From assembly GCA_036675565.1 (NCBI GenBank), contig JAKFER010000051.1, forward strand, positions 1 to 64,000: DNA of 64,000 nucleotides. The letters run 5' to 3'. A program made the position numbers and the translations under genes. Source of the DNA: JACCYQ01 sp036675565. Lineage in GTDB: Bacteria; Bacteroidota; Bacteroidia; Chitinophagales; Chitinophagaceae. Position 1 is the first letter of the stretch. Each line of letters starts with the position of its first letter. A model generated the notes under the pieces. That model had not been told where the DNA came from and made no database searches. It worked only from the letters and a program-made list of their open reading frames with translations. Shown here in pieces: positions 9,217-18,580 of the stretch.

Positions 9217-12200
9217 TTATTCAAATTTCAGGTCAAGACCTAAACCTCTCAATTCATGCACCAGTACGTTGAATGATTCAGGAACACCTGGTCTTGGAAT
9301 ATTATCACCTTTAACGATTGCCTCGTATGTCTTGGCGCGGCCAATAATATCATCCGACTTCAGCGTTAATAATTCCTGCAGAATGTTTGATGCACCATAT
9401 GCTTCCAGTGCCCAAACTTCCATCTCACCAAAACGCTGACCACCAAATTGTGCTTTACCACCCAAAGGTTGTTGCGTAATTAAACTGTATGGTCCAATTG
9501 AACGGGCATGCATCTTATCATCCACCATGTGGTGAAGCTTGATCATATAGATTACACCAACCGTTGCTCTCTGGTGAAAACGTTCACCGGTTTCACCATC
9601 ATACAGGTATGTATGACCGAAACTTGGTAACCCAGCTTGTTCAATATGATTACCGATCTCTTCAACTGTTGCACCATCAAAAATCGGTGTTGCAAATTTC
9701 AGGTTTAACTTTTGTCCGGCCCAACCCAATACAGTTTCATAAATCTGTCCAAGGTTCATACGACTTGGTACACCAAGCGGGTTCAGTACAATATCCACAT
9801 TGGTTCCATCTTCCAGGAAAGGCATATCTTCTGCCCTTACAATCCTGGCCACAATTCCTTTATTACCGTGACGACCAGCCATTTTATCACCCACTTTCAA
9901 CTTACGTTTTACAGCCAGGTAAACTTTAGCCAGTTTCAATACACCGGCAGGTAATTCATCACCAATAGAAATATTGAACTTCTCTCTCTTATATCTTCCT
10001 AATTCTTCGTTGTACTTGATATTGTAATTGTGCAGGAGCGTATTGATCTGCCCGTCAATAGTAGCATCACCGGTCCAACCCAAAGGATTGATATTCTGAT
10101 AATCCAGTTGTGCCAGGTTTTTCTGGGTAAATTTGGCTCCTTTACCGATCTGTACTTCTCCGAAATTATTGTTTACACCAGCTGATGGTTTTTCTTTTAA
10201 CAGTGCCTGTAATTTTGTGATCAGCACTTCCAGCAGGTCAGTTGTATTTTTTTCGTGGATCTTATCCAATTTTTCCAAAGAAGCCTTTTCGCGGATCTTG
10301 GCGTTTTTATCCTTTTTAGCACGCTGGAAAAGTTTTTTACCGATAACAACACCTTCCACACCATTTGGCGCTTTCAATGAGGCATCTTTTGCATCGCCGG
10401 CTTTATCACCAAAAATGGCACGTAATAATTTTTCTTCCGGTGTAGGATCAGATTCACCTTTAGGTGTAATTTTACCGATCAGGATATCACCCTCACGGAT
10501 ATGCGCACCTAAACGAATGATACCATTTTCATCCAAGTCTTTTGTTGCTTCTTCTGATACGTTTGGAATATCTGGTGTCAATTCCTCTTCACCCAATTTT
10601 GTATCTCTTACTTCCAGCTCATATTCAGAAATGTGAACAGAAGTAAACATATCTTCCCTAACAACTCTTTCACTGATTACGATAGCATCTTCAAAGTTGT
10701 AACCTTTCCAAGGCATGAATGCCACTTTCAGGTTCTTACCCAATGCTAACTCACCATTTTGTACTGCATAACCTTCCGTTAAGAAATCACCTTTCTTAAC
10801 ACGCTGACCTTTTTTAACAGCTGGCTTCAGGTTGATACAGGTTTCCTGGTTTGTTTTTACAAATTTGGTTAAACGGTAAACCACTAAGTCTTCTTCAAAA
10901 CTTACCAGCTTTTCCATTTCATCTCTTTCGTAGCGAACATGTATCTCGTTTGCATCTACGAATTCAACCACACCATTTCCATCGGAATGTATCTGGATAC
11001 GTGCATCACGTGCAGCCTTGCCTTCCAATCCAGTTCCTACTACCGGGGCATCAGGACGAATTAACGGAACGGCCTGGCGTTGCATGTTTGATCCCATCAG
11101 CGCACGGTTAGCATCATCATGTTCCAGGAACGGAATCAATGAAGCACTTAACCCTACGATCTGGTTAGGAGCAACGTCCATAAATTCTACATCGTTGGCA
11201 TCCAATATTGGGAAATCGCCTGTTTCGCGACTAACAATTTTTTCTTCAACAAACTGTCCTTTATCATCCAAAGGCGTATTTGCCTGGGCAATCCTTGCTT
11301 CATCTTCTTCTTCTGCACTCAGGAAAGTCAGTTCTTTCATATTCACTTTACCTTCCTTAACCTTGCGGTAAGGCGTTTCGATAAAGCCCATTTCATTGAT
11401 CTTGGCATGAACACAAAGTGTAGATATCAAACCAATGTTTGGTCCTTCTGGTGTTTCAATAGTACACAAACGTCCATAGTGCGAATAGTGTACGTCACGA
11501 ACTTCAAAACCTGCTCTTTCCCTGCTTAAACCACCTGGTCCGAGTGCGGAGATACGACGCTTGTGCGTGATCTCACTCAGTGGGTTGGTTTGATCCAGGA
11601 ACTGCGATAATTGAGAAGTACCGAAGAATGAATTGATAACTGAAGAAAGTGTTCTTGCATTGATCAGGTCAACCGGGGTAAATACCTCGTTGTCGCGAAC
11701 GTTCATCCTTTCGCGAATGGTACGTGCCATACGGGCAAGACCAACACCAAACTGAGCATACAATTGTTCTCCAACAGTACGAACGCGGCGATTACTCAGG
11801 TGATCAATGTCATCGATATCCGCTTTACCATTGGTTAAACGAACCAGGTATTTGATGATCTCGATGATATCTTCCTTGGTTAATGTTTTTTGTGTTAACG
11901 GGTTACTCAGATTCAGTTTGCGGTTAATTTTATAACGACCTACTTCACCTAAATCATAACGCTTGTCGCTAAAGAATAATTTATCGATAATACCACGTGC
12001 AGTTTCATTATCAGGAGCATCAGCACCACGCAGTTGGCGATAGATGTGCTGCACAGCTTCCAATTCACTGTTTGAGGTATCTTTATTTAATGTATTATAG
12101 ATGATAGCATAATCACCACCCACATCTTCTTTCTGGATGAAAACACTTTTTACATCCATATCGCTGATCATGTCGATCGCTTCTTCATCTAAAACTGAAT

Positions 12201-13020
12201 CTCTTTCTAAAACGATTTCATTTCTTTCGATAGAAACTACTTCGCCAGTATCTTCATCTACAAAGTCTTCAACCCAACTTCTTAAAACACGGGCAGCAAG
12301 GCGCTTGCCTACATATTTTTCGAGGGTTTTTTTGTCAGATTTCACTTCATCGGCCATACCGAAAAGCTCCAGGATATCCTTATCAGTTTCAAAACCAATT
12401 GAACGCAATAAAGTAGTTACCGGGAATTTTTTCTTACGATCGATGTAAGCATACATCACGTTGTTGATATCGGTAGCAAACTCCATCCATGCTCCTTTAA
12501 AAGGAATTACACGGGCAGAATAAATTTTGGTACCGTTTGGATGTACAGATTGGCCAAAAAATACACCCGGTGAACGGTGCAACTGGCTAACCACGACCCT
12601 TTCCGCTCCATTGATCACGAATGTACCGCGTGGAGTCATGTAAGGAATATTTCCCAGGAACACATCCTGAACGATGGTTTGGAAGTCAACGTGCTCTTCG
12701 TCGTTACAACTAAGGCGTAATTTAGCCTTCAACGGAACAGCATAAGTCAACCCTCTTTCCATACATTCCTCGATCGTATAGCGGGGCGGATCGATGAAGT
12801 AATCGAGAAACTCGAGCATAAATATGTTGCGGGTGTCATTAATGGGAAAGTTTTCCCTGAACACACGGAACAATCCCTCAATGTTTCTACGGTCGGGTGT
12901 TGTTTCTAACTGAAAAAATTCCTTAAAGGATTGAATTTGTACTTCGAGTAAGTCAGGAGTTTCTGCGAGGTGTTTAATCTTACCGAAATCTACCCTGACA
13001 TTCGTTTTTGTTGAAGCCAT
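9217..13020 (-). CDS. rpoB: RNA polymerase beta subunit
   Basis: 1267 residues, full length. Characteristic blocks are present in order: the N-terminal lobes, the rifampicin-binding region around SQFLDQTNPLSEITHKRRISALGPGG, the GPNIGLI block, and the C-terminal GRHGNKGIV and NPLGVPSRMNLGQ segments that face the active centre. It is the first gene of the rpoBC unit. Unlike the usual arrangement, it is separated from rplL by an opposite-strand gene and a terminator, and has its own well-formed promoter about 150 bp upstream. Confidence 0.98.
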   Translation of the reverse strand: MASTKTNVRVDFGKIKHLAETPDLLEVQIQSFKEFFQLETTPDRRNIEGLFRVFRENFPINDTRNIFMLEFLDYFIDPPRYTIEECMERGLTYAVPLKAKLRLSCNDEEHVDFQTIVQDVFLGNIPYMTPRGTFVINGAERVVVSQLHRSPGVFFGQSVHPNGTKIYSARVIPFKGAWMEFATDINNVMYAYIDRKKKFPVTTLLRSIGFETDKDILELFGMADEVKSDKKTLEKYVGKRLAARVLRSWVEDFVDEDTGEVVSIERNEIVLERDSVLDEEAIDMISDMDVKSVFIQKEDVGGDYAIIYNTLNKDTSNSELEAVQHIYRQLRGADAPDNETARGIIDKLFFSDKRYDLGEVGRYKINRKLNLSNPLTQKTLTKEDIIEIIKYLVRLTNGKADIDDIDHLSNRRVRTVGEQLYAQFGVGLARMARTIRERMNVRDNEVFTPVDLINARTLSSVINSFFGTSQLSQFLDQTNPLSEITHKRRISALGPGGLSRERAGFEVRDVHYSHYGRLCTIETPEGPNIGLISTLCVHAKINEMGFIETPYRKVKEGKVNMKELTFLSAEEEDEARIAQANTPLDDKGQFVEEKIVSRETGDFPILDANDVEFMDVAPNQIVGLSASLIPFLEHDDANRALMGSNMQRQAVPLIRPDAPVVGTGLEGKAARDARIQIHSDGNGVVEFVDANEIHVRYERDEMEKLVSFEEDLVVYRLTKFVKTNQETCINLKPAVKKGQRVKKGDFLTEGYAVQNGELALGKNLKVAFMPWKGYNFEDAIVISERVVREDMFTSVHISEYELEVRDTKLGEEELTPDIPNVSEEATKDLDENGIIRLGAHIREGDILIGKITPKGESDPTPEEKLLRAIFGDKAGDAKDASLKAPNGVEGVVIGKKLFQRAKKDKNAKIREKASLEKLDKIHEKNTTDLLEVLITKLQALLKEKPSAGVNNNFGEVQIGKGAKFTQKNLAQLDYQNINPLGWTGDATIDGQINTLLHNYNIKYNEELGRYKREKFNISIGDELPAGVLKLAKVYLAVKRKLKVGDKMAGRHGNKGIVARIVRAEDMPFLEDGTNVDIVLNPLGVPSRMNLGQIYETVLGWAGQKLNLKFATPIFDGATVEEIGNHIEQAGLPSFGHTYLYDGETGERFHQRATVGVIYMIKLHHMVDDKMHARSIGPYSLITQQPLGGKAQFGGQRFGEMEVWALEAYGASNILQELLTLKSDDIIGRAKTYEAIVKGDNIPRPGVPESFNVLVHELRGLGLDLKFE

Positions 13021-13165
13021 ATGCGTTTAAAACCGGTTTTAAAAAAGTTCAGGACGTACCAAATCAATAGCTGGCCTTTATTTATTATAAACAAAAGCTG
13101 TTGAAAGTCAACTAATTAATCATGATGTGGAACGTCAAAATGTATTTGGCCAAAATTAAAGGACA

Positions 13166-13196
13166 GCAAAGGTAAGGAATATACCCTTACAAACAA
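13166..13196 (-). promoter_or_regulatory. Promoter of rpoBC
   Basis: On the minus strand a -7 box TACCTTTGC (13166-13174) is preceded, with a 19-bp spacer, by TTG (13194-13196). This is the Bacteroidota sigma-A pattern TTG-N(17-23)-TAnnTTTG. The leader to the rpoB start would be about 140 nt. Confidence 0.7.
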
Positions 13197-13304
13197 GAAA
13201 TCTTTGCACCAACTATTAAGCCAAAATTAAGGCATGGTTGAGCTAGGATTTACCATTTCGTGGTATTCTTTTCCCTTATTTGAGAGGGTAACTTTAGATA
13301 GATC

Positions 13305-14264
13305 ATGACTGCTAAAAATTTCATAAAAGATTACCTGCATTTTACCCGTAAGGAAAGAATTGGAGTAATGTTTCTTCTTTTCATCCTGGGTCTCATAATC
13401 ATTTTCCCATCTTTTTTACCTGAAAAGGATTCCAGTCTTCCCATTTCAACAGATACTGAATGGACAAGGATGATGAAATCATTGGATTCAAAATCAACCA
13501 ATGAAAATATAGCAGAAGAGAATATTGCCAGTTTTACATTTGAAAAAAGTTCTGAAACCTATACATCGCCTGCAAAAGGCGTATTATTCGTTTTTGATCC
13601 AAATAAATTAGACGCTGCCGGTTGGAAAAAGCTAGGTCTTAGAGATAAAACCATCCAAACCATTTTGAATTATACTGGCAAAGGTGGTTATTTTAAACAA
13701 CCTGCCGATTTGCAGCGAATTTATGGATTACATAAAAATGAATTTGAACGCCTGCTTCCTTTTATTCAAATAGAAGGAAAAACCAAAAAAGTAGAAAAAT
13801 ATCAATCTTATCCAAATTCAGCACCAAGTGTATCCACACCGGCAAATGAAAGAAGTTCCCGATATCAAGCGATTGACATCAATAATGCGGATTTAGAAGC
13901 CTTTATATCACTGCCAGGTATAGGTGAAAAATTAGGAAACCGAATTGTCAACTTCAGGGATAAGTTAGGCGGATTTCATTCAGTTGAACAAGTTGCAGAA
14001 ACATATGGTTTACCGGATTCAACATTTCAAAAAATTAAATCACTTCTAATTTTGGAAGAAGTCGCAATAAAAAAAATTTCTATTAACTCCGCTTCTAAAG
14101 AGGATTTAAAAATACATCCATATTTCAAATGGAAAATTGCCAATGCTATTGTGGAATACAGAAATCAACACGGACCCTTTAAATCATTGGAAGATCTGAA
14201 AAAGATTATTTTATTAGATCATGAAACCTATCTAAAAATAAAACCTTATTTACTGATTGATTAA
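13305..14264 (+). CDS. Membrane-anchored helix-hairpin-helix (ComEA-like) protein
   Basis: 319 residues. One transmembrane helix (about residues 19-36) follows a basic N-terminus. After a low-complexity linker come three helix-hairpin-helix units: about 95-155, 183-245 (DINNADLEAFISLPGIGEKLGNRIVNFRDKLGGF) and 255-318 (SINSASKEDLKIHPYFKWKIANAIVEYRNQHGPF). Such units bind DNA backbone non-specifically, as in the competence protein ComEA. A role in DNA uptake is possible but not shown. The gene lies on the opposite strand between rplL and rpoB and so splits the ribosomal protein and polymerase operons; it shares a bidirectional terminator with rplL. Confidence 0.75.
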   Translation: MTAKNFIKDYLHFTRKERIGVMFLLFILGLIIIFPSFLPEKDSSLPISTDTEWTRMMKSLDSKSTNENIAEENIASFTFEKSSETYTSPAKGVLFVFDPNKLDAAGWKKLGLRDKTIQTILNYTGKGGYFKQPADLQRIYGLHKNEFERLLPFIQIEGKTKKVEKYQSYPNSAPSVSTPANERSSRYQAIDINNADLEAFISLPGIGEKLGNRIVNFRDKLGGFHSVEQVAETYGLPDSTFQKIKSLLILEEVAIKKISINSASKEDLKIHPYFKWKIANAIVEYRNQHGPFKSLEDLKKIILLDHETYLKIKPYLLID

Positions 14265-14294
14265 TGGATTTCGCACATCAAACGGCAAATGACA

Positions 14295-14328
14295 CAAAAA
14301 AACCCCTGTGAACATCAGGGGTTTTTTA
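14295..14328. terminator. Bidirectional terminator between the HHH gene and rplL
   Basis: A stem CCCCTG/CAGGGG (14303-14308 with 14316-14321) with a 7-nt loop is flanked by seven A on one side and six T on the other, so it can end transcription from both converging genes. Confidence 0.85.
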
Positions 14329-14344
14329 AATGATATGAATCTAA

Positions 14345-14719
14345 TTACTGAATTTCTACATCAGCACCAGCCTCTTTCAATTTAGCAACAATTTCTTCAG
14401 CTGTTGCTTTATCAATACCTTCTTTGATAGGCTTTGGAGCACCGTCAACCAGGTCTTTAGCTTCTTTCAAACCTAAACCAGTTAATTCTTTAACGATTTT
14501 AACTACGGTTAATTTAGAAGCACCACCGCTTTTCAGAATTACATCAAAAGATGTTTTTTCTTCAACAGCTGCTACTGCACCTTCACCACCACCGCTCATT
14601 ACTACTGCTGCGGCTGCTGGTTCAATACCATATTCTGATTTTAAGAAATCAGCCAATTCCTGTACATCTTTTACAGTTAAGGCTACCAGTTGTTCTGCTA
14701 ATTGTTTTACGTCTGCCAT
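14345..14719 (-). CDS. rplL: Ribosomal protein bL12 (L7/L12)
   Basis: 124 residues starting at MADVKQLAEQL; the frame extends nine codons further upstream but the internal ATG gives the family's normal length and start. The N-terminal dimerisation domain, an Ala-rich hinge (about 40-55, with GGGEGAVAAVEEKT) and the globular C-terminal domain (KSGGASKLTVVKIVKELTGLGLKEAKDLVDGAPKPIKEG) are all present. It forms the flexible ribosomal stalk that recruits translation factors. It is the last gene of rplKAJL, 123 bp after rplJ. Confidence 0.95.
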   Translation of the reverse strand: MADVKQLAEQLVALTVKDVQELADFLKSEYGIEPAAAAVVMSGGGEGAVAAVEEKTSFDVILKSGGASKLTVVKIVKELTGLGLKEAKDLVDGAPKPIKEGIDKATAEEIVAKLKEAGADVEIQ

Positions 14720-14734
14720 GTTATTTAAAATTTT

Positions 14735-14766
14735 TTCCGTCTTCACAGTTTATTACTCCGACGGAA
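14735..14766 (-). promoter_or_regulatory. Hairpin in the rplJ-rplL spacer
   Basis: The minus-strand mRNA upstream of rplL can form a 7-bp stem TTCCGTC/GACGGAA with an 18-nt loop, ending about 15 nt before the ATG. No T-run follows. It may tune the higher translation or stability of rplL relative to rplJ; this is inference only. Confidence 0.35.
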
Positions 14767-14842
14767 GGTTTAAAAAAATTTTGCCTTTATTTTCCCTCAG
14801 GCCTGGGGTATTAAAGCTAACGCTTTGATATTTTGATAATTC

Positions 14843-15478
14843 TTATTCTGCTTTTGGTTCTTCTGGAGCAGCTGGCGCTTCAGGAGTTGCAGGTGTTTCT
14901 GTTGCTTCAGTCGCTGCAGGGGCGGATGCTTCCGGAGTTGCAGTAGCTTCTGCTGTTGCTGGTGTTTCAGTTGTTGCACCTTCAGCCAACTTCTCGTGGT
15001 GGTGCAATAATGCAGCCAGTACACGTTTAGCAGGTGATTGCAATAATCCAATTACTTCACCGATTAATTCATTTTTCGTTTTGATCTTGGTTAAATTTAC
15101 CAGGTTGTTATCACCCATGTAAACATCACCGTTAATGAAAGCAGCTTTTAGAACCGGTTTTTCACCTTTGCTTTCTTTGCGGAATGAGCTGAGGATCAAA
15201 GCGGGTTCCTTCGGATTTTCAGAAAACATCAATGCAGTTACTTTATGCAATGAATCAAACATTCCTGCATATTTTTCACTGTCTAAAGATTCCAGTGCTT
15301 TTTTAATCAATGTGTTTTTAGCAACTTTCATTTCAACTTGTTTGTTGAAACATTCGCTGCGTAATTTACCAACCTGAGCAACTGTTAATGCTTCGGTATC
15401 GGTAACATAGAAGTTATTGTATTGACTGAATTTATCTTTCAACAATTCAATCACTTCATTTTTTTGTTCTTTGGTCAT
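14843..15478 (-). CDS. rplJ: Ribosomal protein uL10 with a low-complexity C-terminal tail
   Basis: 211 residues, longer than the usual 165-175. Residues 1 to about 168 are the L10 body: the RNA-binding N-terminal domain (YVTDTEALTVAQVGKLRSECF, VAKNTLIKKAL) and the start of the C-terminal helix that carries bL12 dimers (IGLLQSPAKRVLAALLHHHEKLAEGA). The last 43 residues are almost only Ala, Pro, Thr and Glu. uL10 anchors the stalk to 23S rRNA and represses its own mRNA in many bacteria. It lies 31 bp after rplA. The tail is in frame and ends in a normal stop, so it is not an obvious frameshift. Confidence 0.93.
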   Translation of the reverse strand: MTKEQKNEVIELLKDKFSQYNNFYVTDTEALTVAQVGKLRSECFNKQVEMKVAKNTLIKKALESLDSEKYAGMFDSLHKVTALMFSENPKEPALILSSFRKESKGEKPVLKAAFINGDVYMGDNNLVNLTKIKTKNELIGEVIGLLQSPAKRVLAALLHHHEKLAEGATTETPATAEATATPEASAPAATEATETPATPEAPAAPEEPKAE

Positions 15479-15509
15479 GTTAATTTATTTAGAATCCTGC
15501 TATGCCGGA

Positions 15510-16205
15510 TTAATGAACAAAAGATTTGGTGTCAATAGATATACCCGGGCTCATTGTGCTTGCCATACTAACGCCTTTAAGATATGTTCCTTTCGCGGTA
15601 GATGGTTTTGCTTTAATGATTGCGTTAATCAGTTCCATGCTGTTTTCAGCAATTTTTTCGGGTGTAAAACTGATACGGCCGATAGAGGCATGAATGATTC
15701 CAGCTTTATCGATCTTAAACGCAATTTTACCACCTTTAACTTCATTAACGGCTGCGGCAACATCATTGGTAACCGTACCTGTTTTTGGATTTGGCATCAG
15801 GTTTCTTGGTCCCAGGATTTTACCCAGTTTACCAATTTTAGGCATAACGGTTGGCGTTGCAATAATTACATCAACATCCGTCCATCCACCTTCAATTTTC
15901 TGAATAAATTCATCCAATCCAACATAATCAGCACCTGCATCTTTAGCGGCAGCTTCTTTATCCGGGGGACAAAGAACCAATACTTTTTTGGTTTTACCGG
16001 TACCATGAGGTAATGAAACAGTACCCCTGATAGCCTGATCTGCTTTTTTAGGATCAACACCCAGACGAACGTGAATATCTACAGAAGCATCAAATTTACA
16101 AGTAGTGATATCTTTCACTAATGTTGATGCATCTTTTAATGAATACACTTTGCTGGCGTCAACCTTGGTATTCGCAGCTTTTCTATTTTTACTTATGAAA
16201 GCCAT
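15510..16205 (-). CDS. rplA: Ribosomal protein uL1
   Basis: 231 residues, normal length. uL1 binds 23S rRNA at the E-site stalk and in many bacteria represses its own operon mRNA. The conserved central motif PKIGKLGKILGPRNLMPNPKTGTV (roughly 120-143) and the C-terminal GTYLKGVSMASTMSPGISID are unmistakable. It follows rplK after 45 bp, which contain a short hairpin CTGCCCTGGGCAG. No own promoter box was seen. Confidence 0.97.
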   Translation of the reverse strand: MAFISKNRKAANTKVDASKVYSLKDASTLVKDITTCKFDASVDIHVRLGVDPKKADQAIRGTVSLPHGTGKTKKVLVLCPPDKEAAAKDAGADYVGLDEFIQKIEGGWTDVDVIIATPTVMPKIGKLGKILGPRNLMPNPKTGTVTNDVAAAVNEVKGGKIAFKIDKAGIIHASIGRISFTPEKIAENSMELINAIIKAKPSTAKGTYLKGVSMASTMSPGISIDTKSFVH

Positions 16206-16250
16206 TATAATTCGTTTTAAATGCCTGCCCAGGGCAGACAGGTTAATGCA

Positions 16251-16694
16251 TTAATTTTCCCAGGGAGCTTTTCCGTCAACTGTTAAACCCATACTGCGGG
16301 CCGTACCAGCAACCATTTTCATAGCGCTTTCAGTTGTAAAGCAGTTAAGATCAGACATTTTATCTTTTGCTATGTCTTCAACCTGAGCCCAGGTTACTTT
16401 ACCTACTTTATTACGGTTAGGCTCTTTGGAACCTTTCTGCACCTTAGAAGCTTCCATTAATTGAACTGCCGCCGGAGGTGTCTTGATAATAAAATCGAAT
16501 GATTTGTCAGCATAAACGGTAATCAGTACCGGAAGTACTTTACCCATTCTATCCTGCGTACGTCCGTTAAATTGCTTACAGAATTCCATGATGTTAACAC
16601 CTTTGGAACCTAATGCCGGACCGATTGGAGGTGCGGGGTTGGCCTGGCCACCCTTACACTGCAGCTTTACATAGCCGGTGATTTCTTTTGCCAT
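16251..16694 (-). CDS. rplK: Ribosomal protein uL11
   Basis: 147 residues, normal length. uL11 forms the GTPase-associated centre with 23S rRNA. The N-terminal GQANPAPPIGPALGSKGVNIMEFCKQFN and the central FIIKTPPAAVQLMEA blocks identify it. It is the first gene of rplKAJL, with a -7 promoter box about 95 bp upstream, downstream of the stop-start junction with the glycosyltransferase gene. Confidence 0.97.
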   Translation of the reverse strand: MAKEITGYVKLQCKGGQANPAPPIGPALGSKGVNIMEFCKQFNGRTQDRMGKVLPVLITVYADKSFDFIIKTPPAAVQLMEASKVQKGSKEPNRNKVGKVTWAQVEDIAKDKMSDLNCFTTESAMKMVAGTARSMGLTVDGKAPWEN

Positions 16695-16788
16695 TTGTTA
16701 ATGTTTTATTGGTTCAAGCGACCCTGATTAGCCATTTGGCTGAAGGATCTCCCAAATTCTTTCATTACTAAGAACTTTCTTTGGGGTC

Positions 16789-16797
16789 GCAAAGGTA
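16789..16797 (-). promoter_or_regulatory. -7 promoter box of the rplKAJL operon
   Basis: TACCTTTGC on the minus strand, an exact match to TAnnTTTGC; the upstream -33 region is T-rich (TTTTTAG) but has no clear TTG. Confidence 0.55.
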
Positions 16798-16876
16798 AGA
16801 GCATTCAGCTAAAAATCATCCGATTTATCAAAATATTTTTAGATAAAGGGCTTGAACAGGGCATTTCGTCAGATTT

Positions 16877-18520
16877 CTATTCTTTTCCCTTAAATAAAAT
16901 AAAATCGGATTGCATCCGGCTATCATAAAAAGTAAAGTGCTTTTGTATGACGGCTGAATCCCTGATATATGGCATATAACTAAAATAATACTGGTCTTTT
17001 TGAATAACTGAATCCATGATTACCAGTTTCTTACTTGCCTGGTAATAATAATAAGGTACCTGTTTAAAAATTTCAGGAGGAACCAATACATTTTCATGAT
17101 CGAGTTTATAAAATTTCAAATCAATTGAAACTGGTAAAGTATCTGGTTTCGAATAAAACCTCATTGTATCGTTACCCATGAATGCAGCAGCTTGTTTTAA
17201 TGGGATCCGATATTTGGTACTCTTCCTGTTATCATCCATAACAGGCATATATATGGCAGCATATGCAAAACGAACGATGATTATGCCGAATGCAAATAAC
17301 CAGATAAGATTTGAATGAGTATTGAAATATTTATAAATAAAAAATGCCAGGAATGAGATAACAATAATGAATGTGAAAATTTCAACCTTAAAAATAACAG
17401 GTAATACTAATGTTGCTAAAATTAAAATGATAAATGCAAATCCCACATATTTTAAAATTTTATTGAGATTGATGAACCTGCTGTAATGATCAAATATGAC
17501 AGAAAAAAAAAGCGTCATAAATGGATAAAACATGTAGCTGTAACGCAACTTCACCACCCCAAAGAACCAATAAACCCAAATATTACAAACAATAAATAAA
17601 ATGGAAAATCGAAGCAGCGGATTAGACCAAAAAGAAGGCTTTGGTTTAGAAAGGAACAATAAAAATGGAATTAAGGACCATGGTAAAAGTCCTGTAAACA
17701 TTCTAACAGGGTAATTGATTACGTTTTGCCAAAAATTTCCAGACTCCTCACTAAGCGGCGTCTTCCGGATAGATTCATTTAAAAGATTAATCAATAATCG
17801 TTGTGGCGAACTGTATAAACCATAGGCATAAAAATAAGTTCCCACCAATAATACAAACACGATGATACCCACCAGGTGCTGCCACTTGAATAAAATGCGG
17901 ACTGACTTTGCATAAAAAATCAGTGATAATAAAGTGAGTCCCTGGAAAAGCACTGAAGGAAAGGCTTTGGTCAAAAAGCCCATTGCACAAAAAAAGTAAG
18001 ATGCGATAAATAGTAACAACCAATTCCTTTTTTCAAAAAAATAAAAAAGGCTGATCACCTGAAGGTAAACAATGAATGCATAAAAAATATCCATCTCTCC
18101 TCCATTTTGCAGCCCGTAGAAATAAAGTTCACCGCCTGTTAACAGGAAGATGGCTGATAATAAAGCTGTTGATGGTGAAATAAATTTTTTGGTAAAATGG
18201 TAATGTGTAATGGCCCACAGTAAAAAGAAAACCAATGATGGTAATCTTACAACCCATTCTTTAGTTGATTGGGTAATGAACATAAAGCCACTCAGGATCC
18301 AATTAAATAATGGTGGCTTGTTATAATACTCCCATCCATACAATGTGGGAACGATATAATTACCTGAATGCAACATTTCTATGCTGACCAGTGCCCGCCT
18401 CGGTTCTTCTCCATCTAATTCCGTATAACCGAGGTTGAAAATAACAGAAATGATATAACCGATCGCAGCTATTATGCAAATCAGCCTGATGTTTGAAAAC
18501 TTATTTATCCCTGTTTTCAT
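16877..18520 (-). CDS. Polytopic membrane glycosyltransferase, ArnT/PMT (GT39/GT83) type
   Basis: 547 residues with about 12 hydrophobic helices. The first extramembrane loop contains DGEEPRRALVSIEMLHSGNYIVPTLYGWEYYNKPPLFNWI (about residues 36-75), the acidic-plus-KPP signature of GT-C enzymes that move a sugar from a polyprenyl-phosphate carrier. The soluble C-terminus is about 100 residues. Members modify lipid A or proteins at the outer face of the inner membrane; the acceptor here is unknown. The gene lies between nusG and rplK, an unusual place, and its ATG directly follows the T-run of the nusG terminator. Confidence 0.78.
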   Translation of the reverse strand: MKTGINKFSNIRLICIIAAIGYIISVIFNLGYTELDGEEPRRALVSIEMLHSGNYIVPTLYGWEYYNKPPLFNWILSGFMFITQSTKEWVVRLPSLVFFLLWAITHYHFTKKFISPSTALLSAIFLLTGGELYFYGLQNGGEMDIFYAFIVYLQVISLFYFFEKRNWLLLFIASYFFCAMGFLTKAFPSVLFQGLTLLSLIFYAKSVRILFKWQHLVGIIVFVLLVGTYFYAYGLYSSPQRLLINLLNESIRKTPLSEESGNFWQNVINYPVRMFTGLLPWSLIPFLLFLSKPKPSFWSNPLLRFSILFIVCNIWVYWFFGVVKLRYSYMFYPFMTLFFSVIFDHYSRFINLNKILKYVGFAFIILILATLVLPVIFKVEIFTFIIVISFLAFFIYKYFNTHSNLIWLFAFGIIIVRFAYAAIYMPVMDDNRKSTKYRIPLKQAAAFMGNDTMRFYSKPDTLPVSIDLKFYKLDHENVLVPPEIFKQVPYYYYQASKKLVIMDSVIQKDQYYFSYMPYIRDSAVIQKHFTFYDSRMQSDFILFKGKE

Positions 18521-18558
18521 ATAAAAAAGAAAAGCTGATCTTTTTCAAAATCAGCTTT
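18521..18558 (-). terminator. Terminator of nusG, abutting the next start codon
   Basis: A 9-bp stem AAAGCTGAT/ATCAGCTTT (18550-18558 with 18531-18539) is followed on the minus strand by TCTTTTTTAT and then at once by the ATG of the glycosyltransferase at 18520. Confidence 0.75.
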
Positions 18559-18580
18559 CATATTTAAAGTGCATTGGGTT

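Noticed and set aside
10133..10636. A 167-codon frame antisense to rpoB, and similar long frames opposite rpoC
   Set aside because: Ser/Pro-rich shadow frames opposite strongly conserved protein; no start context or homologous motif.
15471..16013. A 180-codon frame antisense to rplA
   Set aside because: It lies opposite a highly conserved ribosomal gene and gives Cys/Phe/Asn-rich sequence typical of a shadow frame.
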